This document shows, piece after piece, positions 1 through 8,410 of a DNA stretch of 64,000 nucleotides; the stretch's first letter is position 1; each line of letters opens with the position of its first letter. Position numbers and translations under genes: made by a program. The DNA is from Aeromicrobium endophyticum. Its GTDB lineage: Bacteria > Actinomycetota > Actinomycetes > Propionibacteriales > Nocardioidaceae. Below the pieces are notes generated by a model. That model was not told the DNA's origin. It ran no database searches and was given only the letters and a program-made list of their open reading frames with translations. The stretch lies in contig NZ_QUBR01000001.1 of the NCBI RefSeq assembly GCF_003586285.1, positions 1,667,373 through 1,731,372 of the forward strand. Direction: 5' to 3'.

Positions 1-416
1 TTGACGACCCACGTGTCGCCGTCGAGCGTCGCGGACGTCGAGACGTTGGCGAGGTCCGAGCCGGCGCCCGGCTCGCTGAAGAGCTGGCACCAGATCTCCT
101 CACCCGTCCACAGCGGCGGCAGGAAGCGGTCGACCTGGTCGGGCGTGCCGTAGCGCAGCAGCGTGGGGGCGGCCATGCCGAGCCCGATGCTGTTCGCGGC
201 CGGGTCGTTGTCGGGCGCGCCGGCGGCGCGAAGGGCCGCGTCGACGACGACCTGGTCGGAGACCGTGAGCCCCAGCCCGCCACGCCCCACGGGCTTGCCG
301 ACCCATGCGAGCCCGGCGTCGTACTGGGCCCGCAGGAAGTCGAGCCGGTCCGTCGAGGCCGGGGGATGCGCGGCGAGCAGGCGGGCTGCGAGGTGCTCGA
401 GGTCGGCGGCGCTCAT
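1..416 (-). CDS. Acyl-CoA dehydrogenase, N-terminal part (runs off window)
   Basis: The minus-strand frame starts at ATG 416 and is open to the window edge, so only the first 138 codons are seen. The translation carries the acyl-CoA dehydrogenase middle-domain signature (WCQLFSEPGAGSDLANV at the visible end), where substrate and FAD contacts lie. It would oxidise an acyl-CoA to a 2-enoyl-CoA with FAD. The start codon overlaps the stop of the upstream oxidoreductase gene (ATGA), so it is the third gene of a coupled thiolase-oxidoreductase-dehydrogenase operon. The C-terminal half with the catalytic base is outside the window, so the substrate class cannot be told. Confidence 0.85.
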   Translation of the reverse strand, partial: MSAADLEHLAARLLAAHPPASTDRLDFLRAQYDAGLAWVGKPVGRGGLGLTVSDQVVVDAALRAAGAPDNDPAANSIGLGMAAPTLLRYGTPDQVDRFLPPLWTGEEIWCQLFSEPGAGSDLANVSTSATLDGDTWVV

Positions 417-1411
417 GCGACCATCACCACGCGTCCGGTCGTGACGCCGTCCGCGAGCCGCTGGAGCGCAGCCGGCACGTCGTCGAGGGCGATCCGCTCG
501 CTGACGATCGGCGAGACGGCGCCGGTGTCGGCGAGGCGGGTCAGCTCGTCGTGGCAGTGCCGGACGAGCGCGGGGTCGCGCTGGTTGTACAGGCCCCAGT
601 GGAGGCCGACGATCGAGTAGTTCTTGATCAGGGCGTGGTTGAGCGGGGCCGACTGGATCTCGCCGCCGGCGAAGCCGATGACGAGGATGCGTCCCTCGAA
701 GGCGATGCACTTGGTCGAGCGCTGATAGGTCTCGCCGCCGACGGGGTCGTAGACAATGTCGGCGCCGCGGCCGCCGGTGACCTGCTTGACCACCTCGACG
801 AAGTCCTGCGCGTGGCGGTCGACGACGACGTCGGCCCCCAGGGCGCGGGCGACCTCGGCCTTGGCGCCACTCCCATCGACACCGCCGCCGACGACGCCGA
901 TGACGGTCGCGCCGGCAGCCTTGCCCAGCTGCACCGCCGAGCTGCCGACCCCTCCGGCGGCGGCGTGCACCAGCAGGACGTCGCCGGGCGCGATCTGCGT
1001 GCGTCGGTGCAGGGCGAACCAGCTGGTCTGGTAGCCCACGAACAGCGAGGCCGCCTGGGCGTCGTCGAGCGAGTCCGGCGCGGGGAACGTCGTGGCGGCG
1101 TCCATCACGGCCATCTCTGCGAAGGCACCGCCGGGGCCGGCGGGTGCGCCGAGGACGCGATCGCCCACCGCGATGCCGGTCACGTCGCTGCCGACCTCGA
1201 CCACCTCGCCGCACAGCTCGACGCCCGGGGTGAACGGCAGCTCGGGCCGCACCTGGTAGAGCCCGCGGCACATCAGCACGTCAGGGAAGTTCGCCGCAGC
1301 CGCGAGCACGCGCACCGTGACCTGGGCGGGCCCTGGTGACGGATCGGGCAGGTCGGCGAGCGTCAGCACGTCACGCGGCTCGCCGAGCCGGGTGACCTGC
1401 CAGGCCTTCAT
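413..1411 (-). CDS. NADPH:quinone oxidoreductase family protein (MDR superfamily)
   Basis: This 332-residue zinc-free medium-chain dehydrogenase/reductase has an N-terminal GroES-like fold followed by a nucleotide-binding domain with the glycine motif AAAGGVGSSAVQ near residues 150-161. Family members reduce quinones or activated double bonds using NADPH. Its ATG at 1411 overlaps the thiolase stop (ATGA) and its own stop overlaps the next acyl-CoA dehydrogenase start, so all three are probably translated from one mRNA. A longer open frame upstream to 1744 lies inside the thiolase and is not used. The placement suggests an auxiliary enoyl-CoA reductase role in acid breakdown, which is inference. 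Confidence 0.85.
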   Translation of the reverse strand: MKAWQVTRLGEPRDVLTLADLPDPSPGPAQVTVRVLAAAANFPDVLMCRGLYQVRPELPFTPGVELCGEVVEVGSDVTGIAVGDRVLGAPAGPGGAFAEMAVMDAATTFPAPDSLDDAQAASLFVGYQTSWFALHRRTQIAPGDVLLVHAAAGGVGSSAVQLGKAAGATVIGVVGGGVDGSGAKAEVARALGADVVVDRHAQDFVEVVKQVTGGRGADIVYDPVGGETYQRSTKCIAFEGRILVIGFAGGEIQSAPLNHALIKNYSIVGLHWGLYNQRDPALVRHCHDELTRLADTGAVSPIVSERIALDDVPAALQRLADGVTTGRVVMVA

Positions 1412-2610
1412 CGGGCCACCTCGAAGAGGCCGGCGGCGCCCATGCCGCCACCGACGCACATCGAGACGACGGCGAACTGCTGGTCGCGGCGGCGGGCCTC
1501 GAGCAGCGCGTGCCCGACGGCGCGGGAGCCCGTCATCCCGTACGGGTGGCCCATCGCGATGGCGCCGCCGTTGACGTTCATCCGCTCGGGGTCGATCCCC
1601 AGCACGTCGCGGCAGTGGACGGCCTGCGCGGCGAAGGCCTCGTTGAGCTCCCAGACGCCGATGTCGTCGACCGCGAGCCCGTGCAGGGCCAGGAGCTTCG
1701 GGATCGCGGCCACGGGCCCGATGCCCATCTCGTCGGGCTCGCACCCCGTGACGGTCATGCCGACGTAGTACCCCAGCGGCGCGATGCCGAGGGCGGCAGC
1801 GTGCTCGGAGCTCATCAGGACGTTGGCCGATGCGCCGTCGCTGAGCTGGGACGCGTTGCCTGCGGTCACGGTGGGGTGCGCGGTCACATCACCCGGCTGC
1901 AGGACGGTCCGCAGCGCGGCGAGCCCCTCCGCGGTCGTGCCGGCACGCACGCCCTCGTCGGCCGAGACGGTCTGCTCGACCTCGGACGTCTCGCCGGTGG
2001 CCTTGTCGTGCACGAGCGTCGTGACCGTGATCGGCACGATCTCGTCGTCGAGGACGCCGCTGGCCTGGGCCGCGGCGGCGCGCTGGACCGACTGCAGCCC
2101 CATCGCGTCCTGGCGCTCGCGGCTCACGCCGTAGCGGGCCGCGACGTTCTCGGCGGTGTGCAGCATCGGCGCGTAGAGGCCGGGGTGGTGCTGCTCGAGC
2201 CAGGCGTCGGTGGCGCGGTAGGCGTTCATGTGCTCGTTCTGCACCAGCGAGATCGACTCGACGCCGCCCCCGATCGCCACGGCCATGCCGTCGTGCAGGA
2301 TCTGCTTCGCGGCGATCGCGACCGCCATCAGTCCCGACGAGCACTGGCGGTCGATGGTCTGCCCGGGAACCGTGACGGGCAGGCCGGCGCGCAACGCGCC
2401 TTGGCGCGCGACGTTGAAGCCGGACGTGCCCTGCTGGGCTGCCGCGCCCATCACGACGTCCTCGACGGTGGCGGGGTCGATGCCGACCTTCGCGAGGGCC
2501 GCGGCGATCGCGTGGCCCGCCAGCTCGGGGCTCGAGGTGGTGTTGAACGCCCCTCGATAGGCCTTGCCGATAGGGGTGCGGGCGGTGGCGACGATCGCGG
2601 CTCTGGGCAC
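1408..2610 (-). CDS. Acetyl-CoA acetyltransferase (thiolase)
   Basis: The 400-residue protein is full length for a degradative thiolase. The nucleophile Cys90 is in DRQCSSG, His355 is in AMGHPYG and the second catalytic Cys385 is in SMCVGGG, so the active site is complete. The enzyme cleaves a 3-oxoacyl-CoA with CoA to acetyl-CoA (or propionyl-CoA) and a shortened acyl-CoA in the cytoplasm. It is the first gene of a minus-strand operon and is divergent from the acyl-CoA ligase at 2750. The shared intergenic region carries an inverted-repeat operator and a CRP-like site, so the two arms are probably co-regulated. Confidence 0.92.
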   Translation of the reverse strand: MPRAAIVATARTPIGKAYRGAFNTTSSPELAGHAIAAALAKVGIDPATVEDVVMGAAAQQGTSGFNVARQGALRAGLPVTVPGQTIDRQCSSGLMAVAIAAKQILHDGMAVAIGGGVESISLVQNEHMNAYRATDAWLEQHHPGLYAPMLHTAENVAARYGVSRERQDAMGLQSVQRAAAAQASGVLDDEIVPITVTTLVHDKATGETSEVEQTVSADEGVRAGTTAEGLAALRTVLQPGDVTAHPTVTAGNASQLSDGASANVLMSSEHAAALGIAPLGYYVGMTVTGCEPDEMGIGPVAAIPKLLALHGLAVDDIGVWELNEAFAAQAVHCRDVLGIDPERMNVNGGAIAMGHPYGMTGSRAVGHALLEARRRDQQFAVVSMCVGGGMGAAGLFEVAR

Positions 2611-2653
2611 GACGGCTCCTTCAGGAGGGGTTCGGAAGATTTTCCGGAAACCT

Positions 2654-2679
2654 ACTTGAACATGAACCCGGATTCAACT
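2654..2679. promoter_or_regulatory. Operator, TGAA-N6-TTCA type, thiolase/ligase divergent promoter
   Basis: The inner core TGAACCCGGATTCA lies at 2663-2676 and is flanked by outer half-sites ACTTGAAC (left) and ATTCAACT (right). The same core recurs at 10314, 15567, 17805 and 17872. A TetR dimer or pair of dimers is the natural candidate; the regulator gene at 15594 carries the motif at its own promoter. Confidence 0.65.
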
Positions 2680-2704
2680 ACGGTCCTCAACGTGAGGCCG
2701 GTCA

Positions 2705-2720
2705 CGTGAGACAGGTCACA
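2705..2720. promoter_or_regulatory. CRP/GlxR-like binding site
   Basis: The minus-strand reading TGTGACCTGTCTCACG fits the CRP-type pattern TGTGA-N6-TCACA with one end mismatch. A very similar site, TGTGACCTGAGCCACA, sits in the other divergent promoter of the cluster at 17843. It lies about 30 bases upstream of the ligase start. Confidence 0.4.
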
Positions 2721-2749
2721 CTCCGTCGAACGAGAGAGAGCGACTGCAG

Positions 2750-4258
2750 ATGGTGAACGTGGCGGCGAACGTCTGGTCCCATGCCGAGGCCGATCCCGAT
2801 CGGGTGGCACTTCGCTCGCCCCGTGGTGACCTGAGCTACGGCCGGCTGCGCGAGCTCAGCGCCCGAGCAGGTGGCGCCGTCGTCGCCGCGGGGCTCCAGC
2901 CGCTCGACCGGGTCGTGTTCATCGCCCCCAGCGTGATCGAGTTCCCGGTCGTCTACTTCGGGCTGCACGCCGCCGGCGTCAGCGTCATCACCATGAACAC
3001 CATGGCCACCGCGCCCGAGATCGGCTACGTCCTCGACGACTCGCAGGCCTCGCTCGTGCTCGTCTGGCACGAGAACGCCGACGCCGCCCGCACCGCCGCG
3101 GCCGACCGGGGCCTCGACCTCTGGATCATCGGCGAGGGTGCCGACCTCGACGCCGAGCCGCTCGCGTCCGCCCACGACCACGCGCCGGACGACACGGCGA
3201 TCATCCTCTACACGTCGGGAACGACCGGCCGGCCCAAGGGGGTCGAGCTGACGGCCGCCAACCTGCTCGACACCACCTCGTCGTTCCTGCCCGTCCTCGC
3301 CCTGACCGAGGACGACCGGTTCGGCACGGCGCTGCCGCTCTTCCACGTCTACGGCCAGGCCGTCGTCATGAACACGGTGCTCGTCACCGGCGCGTCCCTG
3401 TCGGTGCTGTCGCCCTTCGAGCCGGCCGCGATGCTCGAGATGCTGCGCCGCGACCGCCTCACCGCGATGGCGGGGGTGCCGACGATGTGGAACGCGATGC
3501 TGCACGCCGCCGCCGACTACGGACCCAGCGACTTCGAGCACCTGCGGCTTGCGACGTCCGGCGGCGCCTCGCTGCCCGTCGAGGTCATGCGAGCGTTCAA
3601 CGAGCGGTTCGACTGCGCGATCCTCGAGGGCTACGGCCTCACCGAGTCGACCGGCGCCGCGACGTTCAACGACATCAACCGCGAGCAGAAGGCCGGCACG
3701 GTGGGTCCCGCCCTGCCCGGCAGCCTCATCGAGGTGCGCGACACGATGGGCGACCCCGTCGAGGCCGGCGTCGTCGGCGAGGTGTTCATCAAGGGCCCCA
3801 CGATCATGAAGGGCTACCGCAACCGTCCCGAGGCGACGGCCGAGGACCTGCGGGACGGCTGGCTCAAGACCGGTGACCTCGGCATGCTCGACGAGGACGG
3901 CTACCTGAGCATCGTCGACCGCGCCAAGGACCTCATCATCCGCGGTGGCTACAACGTCTACCCGCGCGAGGTCGAGGAAGTGCTCTACGAGCACCCCGAC
4001 ATCGTCGAGGTCGCCGTCGTCGGCGTGCCCGACGATCACTTCGGCGAGGAGGTCGCCGCCGTGGTGGCCCTGCGCCCCGATGCCGAGCTGACCGGCGAGC
4101 AGCTGCGGACGTGGGCGAAGGTCCAGCTGTCGGCGTACAAGGTGCCGCGGCTCTACCAGTTCGTCGAGGCGCTGCCGAAGGGCGCGACGGGCAAGATCCT
4201 CAAGCGCGAGATCGATCGCGACGCGATCCGCCACGCCTCGATCGGAGCCGGTGCATGA
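2750..4258 (+). CDS. AMP-forming acyl-CoA ligase
   Basis: This 502-residue ANL-superfamily enzyme activates a carboxylic acid to its CoA thioester through an acyl-adenylate. The P-loop YTSGTTGRPKG is at residues 154-164, the adenylate-forming motif GYGLTES is in the middle, the hinge motif GDLGMLDEDGYL follows, and the catalytic lysine is in the C-terminal GATGKI near residue 482. ATG 2750 is preceded by a purine-rich GAGAGAGAG; GTG 2753 is an alternative start. It overlaps the following SDR gene by ATGA. Sequence alone does not fix the acid used. Its place as first gene of the operon indicates it is the entry step of the pathway. Confidence 0.9.
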   Translation: MVNVAANVWSHAEADPDRVALRSPRGDLSYGRLRELSARAGGAVVAAGLQPLDRVVFIAPSVIEFPVVYFGLHAAGVSVITMNTMATAPEIGYVLDDSQASLVLVWHENADAARTAAADRGLDLWIIGEGADLDAEPLASAHDHAPDDTAIILYTSGTTGRPKGVELTAANLLDTTSSFLPVLALTEDDRFGTALPLFHVYGQAVVMNTVLVTGASLSVLSPFEPAAMLEMLRRDRLTAMAGVPTMWNAMLHAAADYGPSDFEHLRLATSGGASLPVEVMRAFNERFDCAILEGYGLTESTGAATFNDINREQKAGTVGPALPGSLIEVRDTMGDPVEAGVVGEVFIKGPTIMKGYRNRPEATAEDLRDGWLKTGDLGMLDEDGYLSIVDRAKDLIIRGGYNVYPREVEEVLYEHPDIVEVAVVGVPDDHFGEEVAAVVALRPDAELTGEQLRTWAKVQLSAYKVPRLYQFVEALPKGATGKILKREIDRDAIRHASIGAGA

Positions 4259-5064
4259 TCATCGACGGATCCGTGGCCATCGTCACCGGCGCCGCGGGAG
4301 GGATCGGCTCGGCCCTGGCCCAGCGCCTGCTCGAGCACGGGGCCAGCGTCGTGGTGACCGACCTCGACGGCGAGCGCGTGGCGCGGACCACGGCCGACCT
4401 CGAGCTGGCCGGACGTGGCCGGGTCGTCGGGCTCGCGGCCGACTGCTCCGTCGAGGCCGACGTGCGGGCCCTCATCGATCTCGCCGAGGACCGGTTCGGG
4501 CCCGTCGACCTCTACGCGGCCAATGCCGGCGTGGGTCTCGGTCAAGGCCTCGAGTCGTCCGAGCAGGACTGGGAGACGTCGATCGACGTCAACGTCCTCG
4601 CGCACGTGCGCGCCGCGCGTCTGCTGACCCCCGGGTGGCTGGAGCGCGGTCGTGGCTACTTCTTGAGCACGGCCTCGGCCGCCGGGCTGCTGACCCAGAT
4701 CGGCTCGCCGACCTACTCGGTGACCAAGCACGCCGCGGTGGCCTTCGCCGAGTGGATGTCGGTGACGTACGGATCGCGCGGCATCGCCGTGAGCTGCCTG
4801 TGCCCCATGGGCGTCAACACCGCGATGCTCAACGGCGGCTCGGAGTCCGACGACGAGCTGGCCCGCATGGGAGCCAGGGCCGTCACCGACGCCGGCGGGG
4901 TACTCGAGCCGCTCGAGGTGGCCGACGTCGTCATCGAGGCGATCGGCACCGAGCAGTTCCTGATCCTCCCGCACGAGGAGGTGCTGGAGTTCTACCGGCG
5001 CAAGGGATCGGACTACGACCGCTGGCTCGCGGGCATGCGCCGGTACCAGGACTCACTCGCATGA
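4255..5064 (+). CDS. SDR-family oxidoreductase
   Basis: The 269-residue protein is a classical short-chain dehydrogenase. It has the cofactor motif TGAAGGIG at residues 11-18, the NAG motif near 90, and the catalytic Tyr154/Lys158 pair in TYSVTKHA with a serine near 138-141. It probably interconverts a hydroxyl and keto group on the CoA-bound or free substrate; an aspartate after beta-2 (VVTDLDG) favours NAD. It overlaps its neighbours on both sides by ATGA, between the ligase and the HAD phosphatase, so it is a coupled part of the catabolic operon. The long C-terminal tail rich in acidic and aromatic residues is typical of fatty-substrate SDRs. Confidence 0.85.
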   Translation: MIIDGSVAIVTGAAGGIGSALAQRLLEHGASVVVTDLDGERVARTTADLELAGRGRVVGLAADCSVEADVRALIDLAEDRFGPVDLYAANAGVGLGQGLESSEQDWETSIDVNVLAHVRAARLLTPGWLERGRGYFLSTASAAGLLTQIGSPTYSVTKHAAVAFAEWMSVTYGSRGIAVSCLCPMGVNTAMLNGGSESDDELARMGARAVTDAGGVLEPLEVADVVIEAIGTEQFLILPHEEVLEFYRRKGSDYDRWLAGMRRYQDSLA

Positions 5065-5702
5065 CGCGCCGTGCCGTGCTGTTCGACTTCGGCGGCGTGC
5101 TGACGTCCAGCGTCATGGACGCCTTCGCCGGCTTCGGTGCCGCCGAGTGCGGCGACCGCGACCTGCCGCTGCGCCTGCTGGGCTCCGATTTGGAGTCCCA
5201 GCGGCTGCTCACCGAGCACGAGGAGGGGCGGCTCGACGACGAGGGCTTCGAGGCGGGCTTCGCGCAGCGCCTGCGGGATCACGGCTGCGACGTCGAGCCG
5301 GTCGGGCTGATCGCCCGCATGCAGTCGCGGCTCGTCCGCGACGACGAGACCGTGGCGCTCGTCGCGTCGCTGCGCGCCGACGGTGTGCCGGTCGGCCTGC
5401 TGTCGAACTCGCTGGGCCGTGACTGCTACGCAGGCTTCGACCTCGCGGCCATGTTCGACGCCGTCACGATCTCCGGCCAGGAGGGTGTGCGCAAGCCGTC
5501 GCGCCGCCTCTACGAGATCGGGTGCGAGCGCCTCGGTGCCGCCCCGTCCGAGGTCGTCATGGTCGACGACCTCTCCCAGAACATCGTCGCCGCCGCACGT
5601 CTCGGGATGGGTGGCGTCGTGCACCGCAGAGCATCGGACACGGCTCGAGAGCTCGCCGAGCTCCTCGGGCTCGGCCGTGTCGCCGGCTCGGCCGCGCGGT
5701 GA
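5061..5702 (+). CDS. HAD-superfamily phosphatase-like protein (ACAD10 N-domain type)
   Basis: This 213-residue HAD hydrolase has motif I FDFGGVLT with nucleophile Asp9, motif II LLSNS near 113-117, Lys145 and the motif IV acidic pair Asp169-Asp170. Gly11 replaces the usual second aspartate of DxD, as in the epoxide-hydrolase-N/ACAD10-like HAD subfamily. The same subfamily forms the first domain of animal ACAD10, whose other two domains (kinase and acyl-CoA dehydrogenase) are also encoded here as separate genes at 13201 and 11174. It starts within the SDR stop (ATGA). The substrate is unknown; a phosphorylated pathway intermediate is a reasonable guess. Confidence 0.8.
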   Translation: MTRRAVLFDFGGVLTSSVMDAFAGFGAAECGDRDLPLRLLGSDLESQRLLTEHEEGRLDDEGFEAGFAQRLRDHGCDVEPVGLIARMQSRLVRDDETVALVASLRADGVPVGLLSNSLGRDCYAGFDLAAMFDAVTISGQEGVRKPSRRLYEIGCERLGAAPSEVVMVDDLSQNIVAAARLGMGGVVHRRASDTARELAELLGLGRVAGSAAR

Positions 5703-5796
5703 TCGGGGGATCCATCTGCACCACCGGCACGACCGTCCGGTCGCGTCCCGAACACGGCTGCCCCACACCGGGGCGGCGCCAGAAACAGGAGACACC

Positions 5797-6783
5797 ATGA
5801 AGGTTCGACAGATCGGGATCGGCATCATCGCCGGCCTGACCCTGGTGATCACGGCAGCGTGCGGCAGCGGGGGCGGTTCCGAGGGCGGCGGAGGCGGCGC
5901 GGGCGGCGACGAGAAGTACAGCGTCGGCATCGTGCGCTTCGCCCCCAGCGAGGTCACGACCGAGACCGCGATCAACAGCTACAAGAAGCTCGCCGAGGGA
6001 GCCGGCTGGGAGGTCACGACCGCCAACCCCGACGGTGCCGTGGACAAGGCCATCGGCGCGATGCAGGACTTCGTGCAGAAGAAGGTCGACCTCATCATCG
6101 TCTCGGTCTTCCCGAGCGACCAGCTGACCGCAGGCGTCAAGTCGGCACAGGCTGCCGGCATCCCGGTCGCGTCGATCGCCGGCGGCACCACGGACGGCGT
6201 GCCCTTCGGCCTGGACGTCATCCAGACGTCGGGCAAGGACATCGCCGACCTCGTCGTGAAGGACCTCGGCGGTGGCGGAGAGCTGCTCAAGCTGGGGTAC
6301 AAGGCCGGTGCACCCTGCGTCGGTCGCGAGAAGACGCTCGACGAGGCGCTCAAGGGCAGCAGCACCAAGGTCACGCGCGAAGAGGTGACGATCCCCGGCC
6401 AGCTCGACGCCGGCACGCGATTCACGCAGGCCTGGCTCGCCAAGCACCCCAAGGGTGACACCCCGCTGGCCATCTGGGCCTGCTTCGACGACCCGGCGAT
6501 GGGCGCGCTCGTGGCCACCAAGCAGGCCAACCGCACCGACGTGAAGATCTACGGCATCGACGGCACCCCCGCCGGCATCAAGGCGGTCGAGGACGGCACG
6601 CTGCGCGCCACGGCCGCTGCCCAGCCGGTCGCTGCCGCGAAGACCCTGTTCGAGGAGACCCCGCGGATCGTCGCCGACGGCCCGGACGCGAAGCAGAGCA
6701 TGAAGCCGGTCCCGTACGAGATGGTCACGGCCGACAACGTCGCGGACTACCTGAAGTCCCACCCCGGCGCGAACCAGGGCTGA
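5797..6783 (+). CDS. Sugar-type ABC transporter substrate-binding lipoprotein
   Basis: The 328-residue protein starts with a short signal peptide and a lipobox ending at Cys22 (VITAAC), followed by a Gly/Ser-rich linker and a periplasmic-binding-protein fold of the ribose/AI-2 class (Peripla_BP_4-like). It would be anchored outside the membrane and deliver ligand to the CUT2 importer encoded by the next genes at 6846 and 9285. RBS GGAG lies 6-7 bases before ATG 5797. CUT2 systems usually carry sugars, but the surrounding acid-catabolism genes suggest another small polar ligand. That is inference from context. Confidence 0.87.
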   Translation: MKVRQIGIGIIAGLTLVITAACGSGGGSEGGGGGAGGDEKYSVGIVRFAPSEVTTETAINSYKKLAEGAGWEVTTANPDGAVDKAIGAMQDFVQKKVDLIIVSVFPSDQLTAGVKSAQAAGIPVASIAGGTTDGVPFGLDVIQTSGKDIADLVVKDLGGGGELLKLGYKAGAPCVGREKTLDEALKGSSTKVTREEVTIPGQLDAGTRFTQAWLAKHPKGDTPLAIWACFDDPAMGALVATKQANRTDVKIYGIDGTPAGIKAVEDGTLRATAAAQPVAAAKTLFEETPRIVADGPDAKQSMKPVPYEMVTADNVADYLKSHPGANQG

Positions 6784-6845
6784 TCGACATGGGACCTGAT
6801 CCGGTGCTGGACACCGCCACGACGACACATGTCAGGAGCGACGAC

Positions 6846-8408
6846 ATGAACGACATCTCACCGGAGCACCGGACCGCACGAGGCGCAGCCTCTGCCGCAC
6901 CGCTGCTCGAGATGAAGAACATCTCCAAGAGCTTCGGCGGGAGCCACGCACTGGATCAGGTCTCGATCTCCCTGCGGGCGGGGCAGGTCCTGGCGCTCTG
7001 CGGGGCGAACGGGGCGGGCAAGTCGACGCTCGTCAAGATCCTCGCCGGCCTCGAGTCGGCCGACGAGGGCGAGATCTTCGTCGACGGCGAGAGGGCCGAG
7101 ATATCCTCGCCTCGCGACTCCGCCGCCCTGCGGCTCAGCTTCGTGCACCAGGAGCTCAACCTCGTCCCGAAGTTCACCGCCCTGCAGAACATGGCGATGG
7201 GGTCGGACGAGCAGGGCACGTGGGGCGTGCTGACGACGCGCCGCGTCCGGCGGCAGGCGATGGAGGTGCAGGAGCGCCTGGGCTACCGCGTCCCGCTCGA
7301 CACGCGGGTCGAGGACCTGTCGCTGTCCGACCGGTGGATGGTCTCGCTGGGACGGTCGCTCATGCGGTCGGGCCGTGTGGTCGCGATGGACGAGCCGACG
7401 GCGTCCTTCACCGACGAGGAGGCGCAGCGGCTGTACGGCGTCATCGACGAGCTCCAGCGCGACGGCGTCGGCATCCTGTACATCTCGCACCGGCTGGAGG
7501 AGGTGCTCCAGGTGTCCGACGACGTCACGGTCCTGCGCAACGGACGCTTCGTCACGACGGTCCCGGCGTCCTCCACGTCGCGACGCGTGCTCACCCAGCA
7601 CATCGTCGGCCGCGAGGTGGCCGACTTCACGGCGGCCGTCGCCGACCAGGAGACCGAACCGACGGAGGGCCGCCTGTCGGTGCAGGGACTCACGAGGGCG
7701 CCGAAGGTGCTCGACGTGAGCTTCGACATCGGCCGCGGCGAGATCGTGGGACTGGCCGGGCTGGTGGGTGCCGGGCGGACCGAGCTCGCGCGGCTCATCG
7801 TCGGTGCCGACGCACCGCAGGCGGGAGCCATGACGATGGACGGCGAGCCCTTCGCCCCGTCGTCGCCGCACGAGGCGCTGGTCGACGGCGTCGCGCTCGT
7901 CCCGGAGGAGCGTCGTTCGCAGGGACTGGTGCTCGCCGACACCGTGGTCGCCAACCTGAACATGGCGGCGATCGGCGCCGAGCGTCGCCTGCTCCGTCCG
8001 TTCCGTCCGCGGGCCTCGACGGTCAGCGCCCAGCGGATGATCGAGCGCTTCGGCATCAAGGTGCGATCGGAGAAGCAGAACGTCATCGACCTCAGCGGCG
8101 GCAACCAGCAGAAGGTCGTGGTCGGCAAGTACGTGGTCACGGGTCCCAAGCTGCTGATCCTCGACGAGCCGACGGTGGGGGTCGACGTCGGCGCCAGGGC
8201 CGAGATCTACGGCCTGATCCGGTCGCTCGCCGACGAGGGCATGTCCGTGCTCGTCATCTCCAGCGACTTCGAGGAGTTCGCCATCTGCGACCGCGTGCTC
8301 GTGATGCGGTCGGGCCGACTGGTCGACGACGTCCCGGCCCACCTGGCCCACAAGGACCACCTCACCTCGCTGTGCTTCGGCACGTCGGAGCAGGAGCAGA
8401 TCGCATGA
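6846..8408 (+). CDS. CUT2-type ABC importer ATPase (two ABC domains)
   Basis: The 520-residue protein has tandem ATPase domains as in RbsA/MglA. The first carries Walker A GANGAGKST (53-61) and Walker B VVAMDEPT. The second has a degenerate Walker A (GLVGAGRTELARL), a clear signature LSGGNQQK and Walker B LLILDEPTVGVD. Domain order and the degenerate second P-loop are normal for the family. ATG 6846 has AGGAG seven bases upstream and is preferred over ATG 6789. Its stop overlaps the alpha/beta hydrolase start (ATGA). The last 54 bases of this junction are copied again just before the permease at 9237-9290, which suggests the hydrolase gene was inserted later. Confidence 0.9.
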   Translation: MNDISPEHRTARGAASAAPLLEMKNISKSFGGSHALDQVSISLRAGQVLALCGANGAGKSTLVKILAGLESADEGEIFVDGERAEISSPRDSAALRLSFVHQELNLVPKFTALQNMAMGSDEQGTWGVLTTRRVRRQAMEVQERLGYRVPLDTRVEDLSLSDRWMVSLGRSLMRSGRVVAMDEPTASFTDEEAQRLYGVIDELQRDGVGILYISHRLEEVLQVSDDVTVLRNGRFVTTVPASSTSRRVLTQHIVGREVADFTAAVADQETEPTEGRLSVQGLTRAPKVLDVSFDIGRGEIVGLAGLVGAGRTELARLIVGADAPQAGAMTMDGEPFAPSSPHEALVDGVALVPEERRSQGLVLADTVVANLNMAAIGAERRLLRPFRPRASTVSAQRMIERFGIKVRSEKQNVIDLSGGNQQKVVVGKYVVTGPKLLILDEPTVGVDVGARAEIYGLIRSLADEGMSVLVISSDFEEFAICDRVLVMRSGRLVDDVPAHLAHKDHLTSLCFGTSEQEQIA

Positions 8409-8410
8409 CC
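8357..8410 (+). repeat. Junction repeat, copy 1 (end of ABC ATPase gene)
   Basis: This 54-base segment covers the last codons of the ATPase gene, its stop and the next start. It matches 9237-9290 at 46 of 54 positions with no gaps, including an identical last 20 bases. The two copies flank the alpha/beta hydrolase gene, 880 bases apart. Confidence 0.85.
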
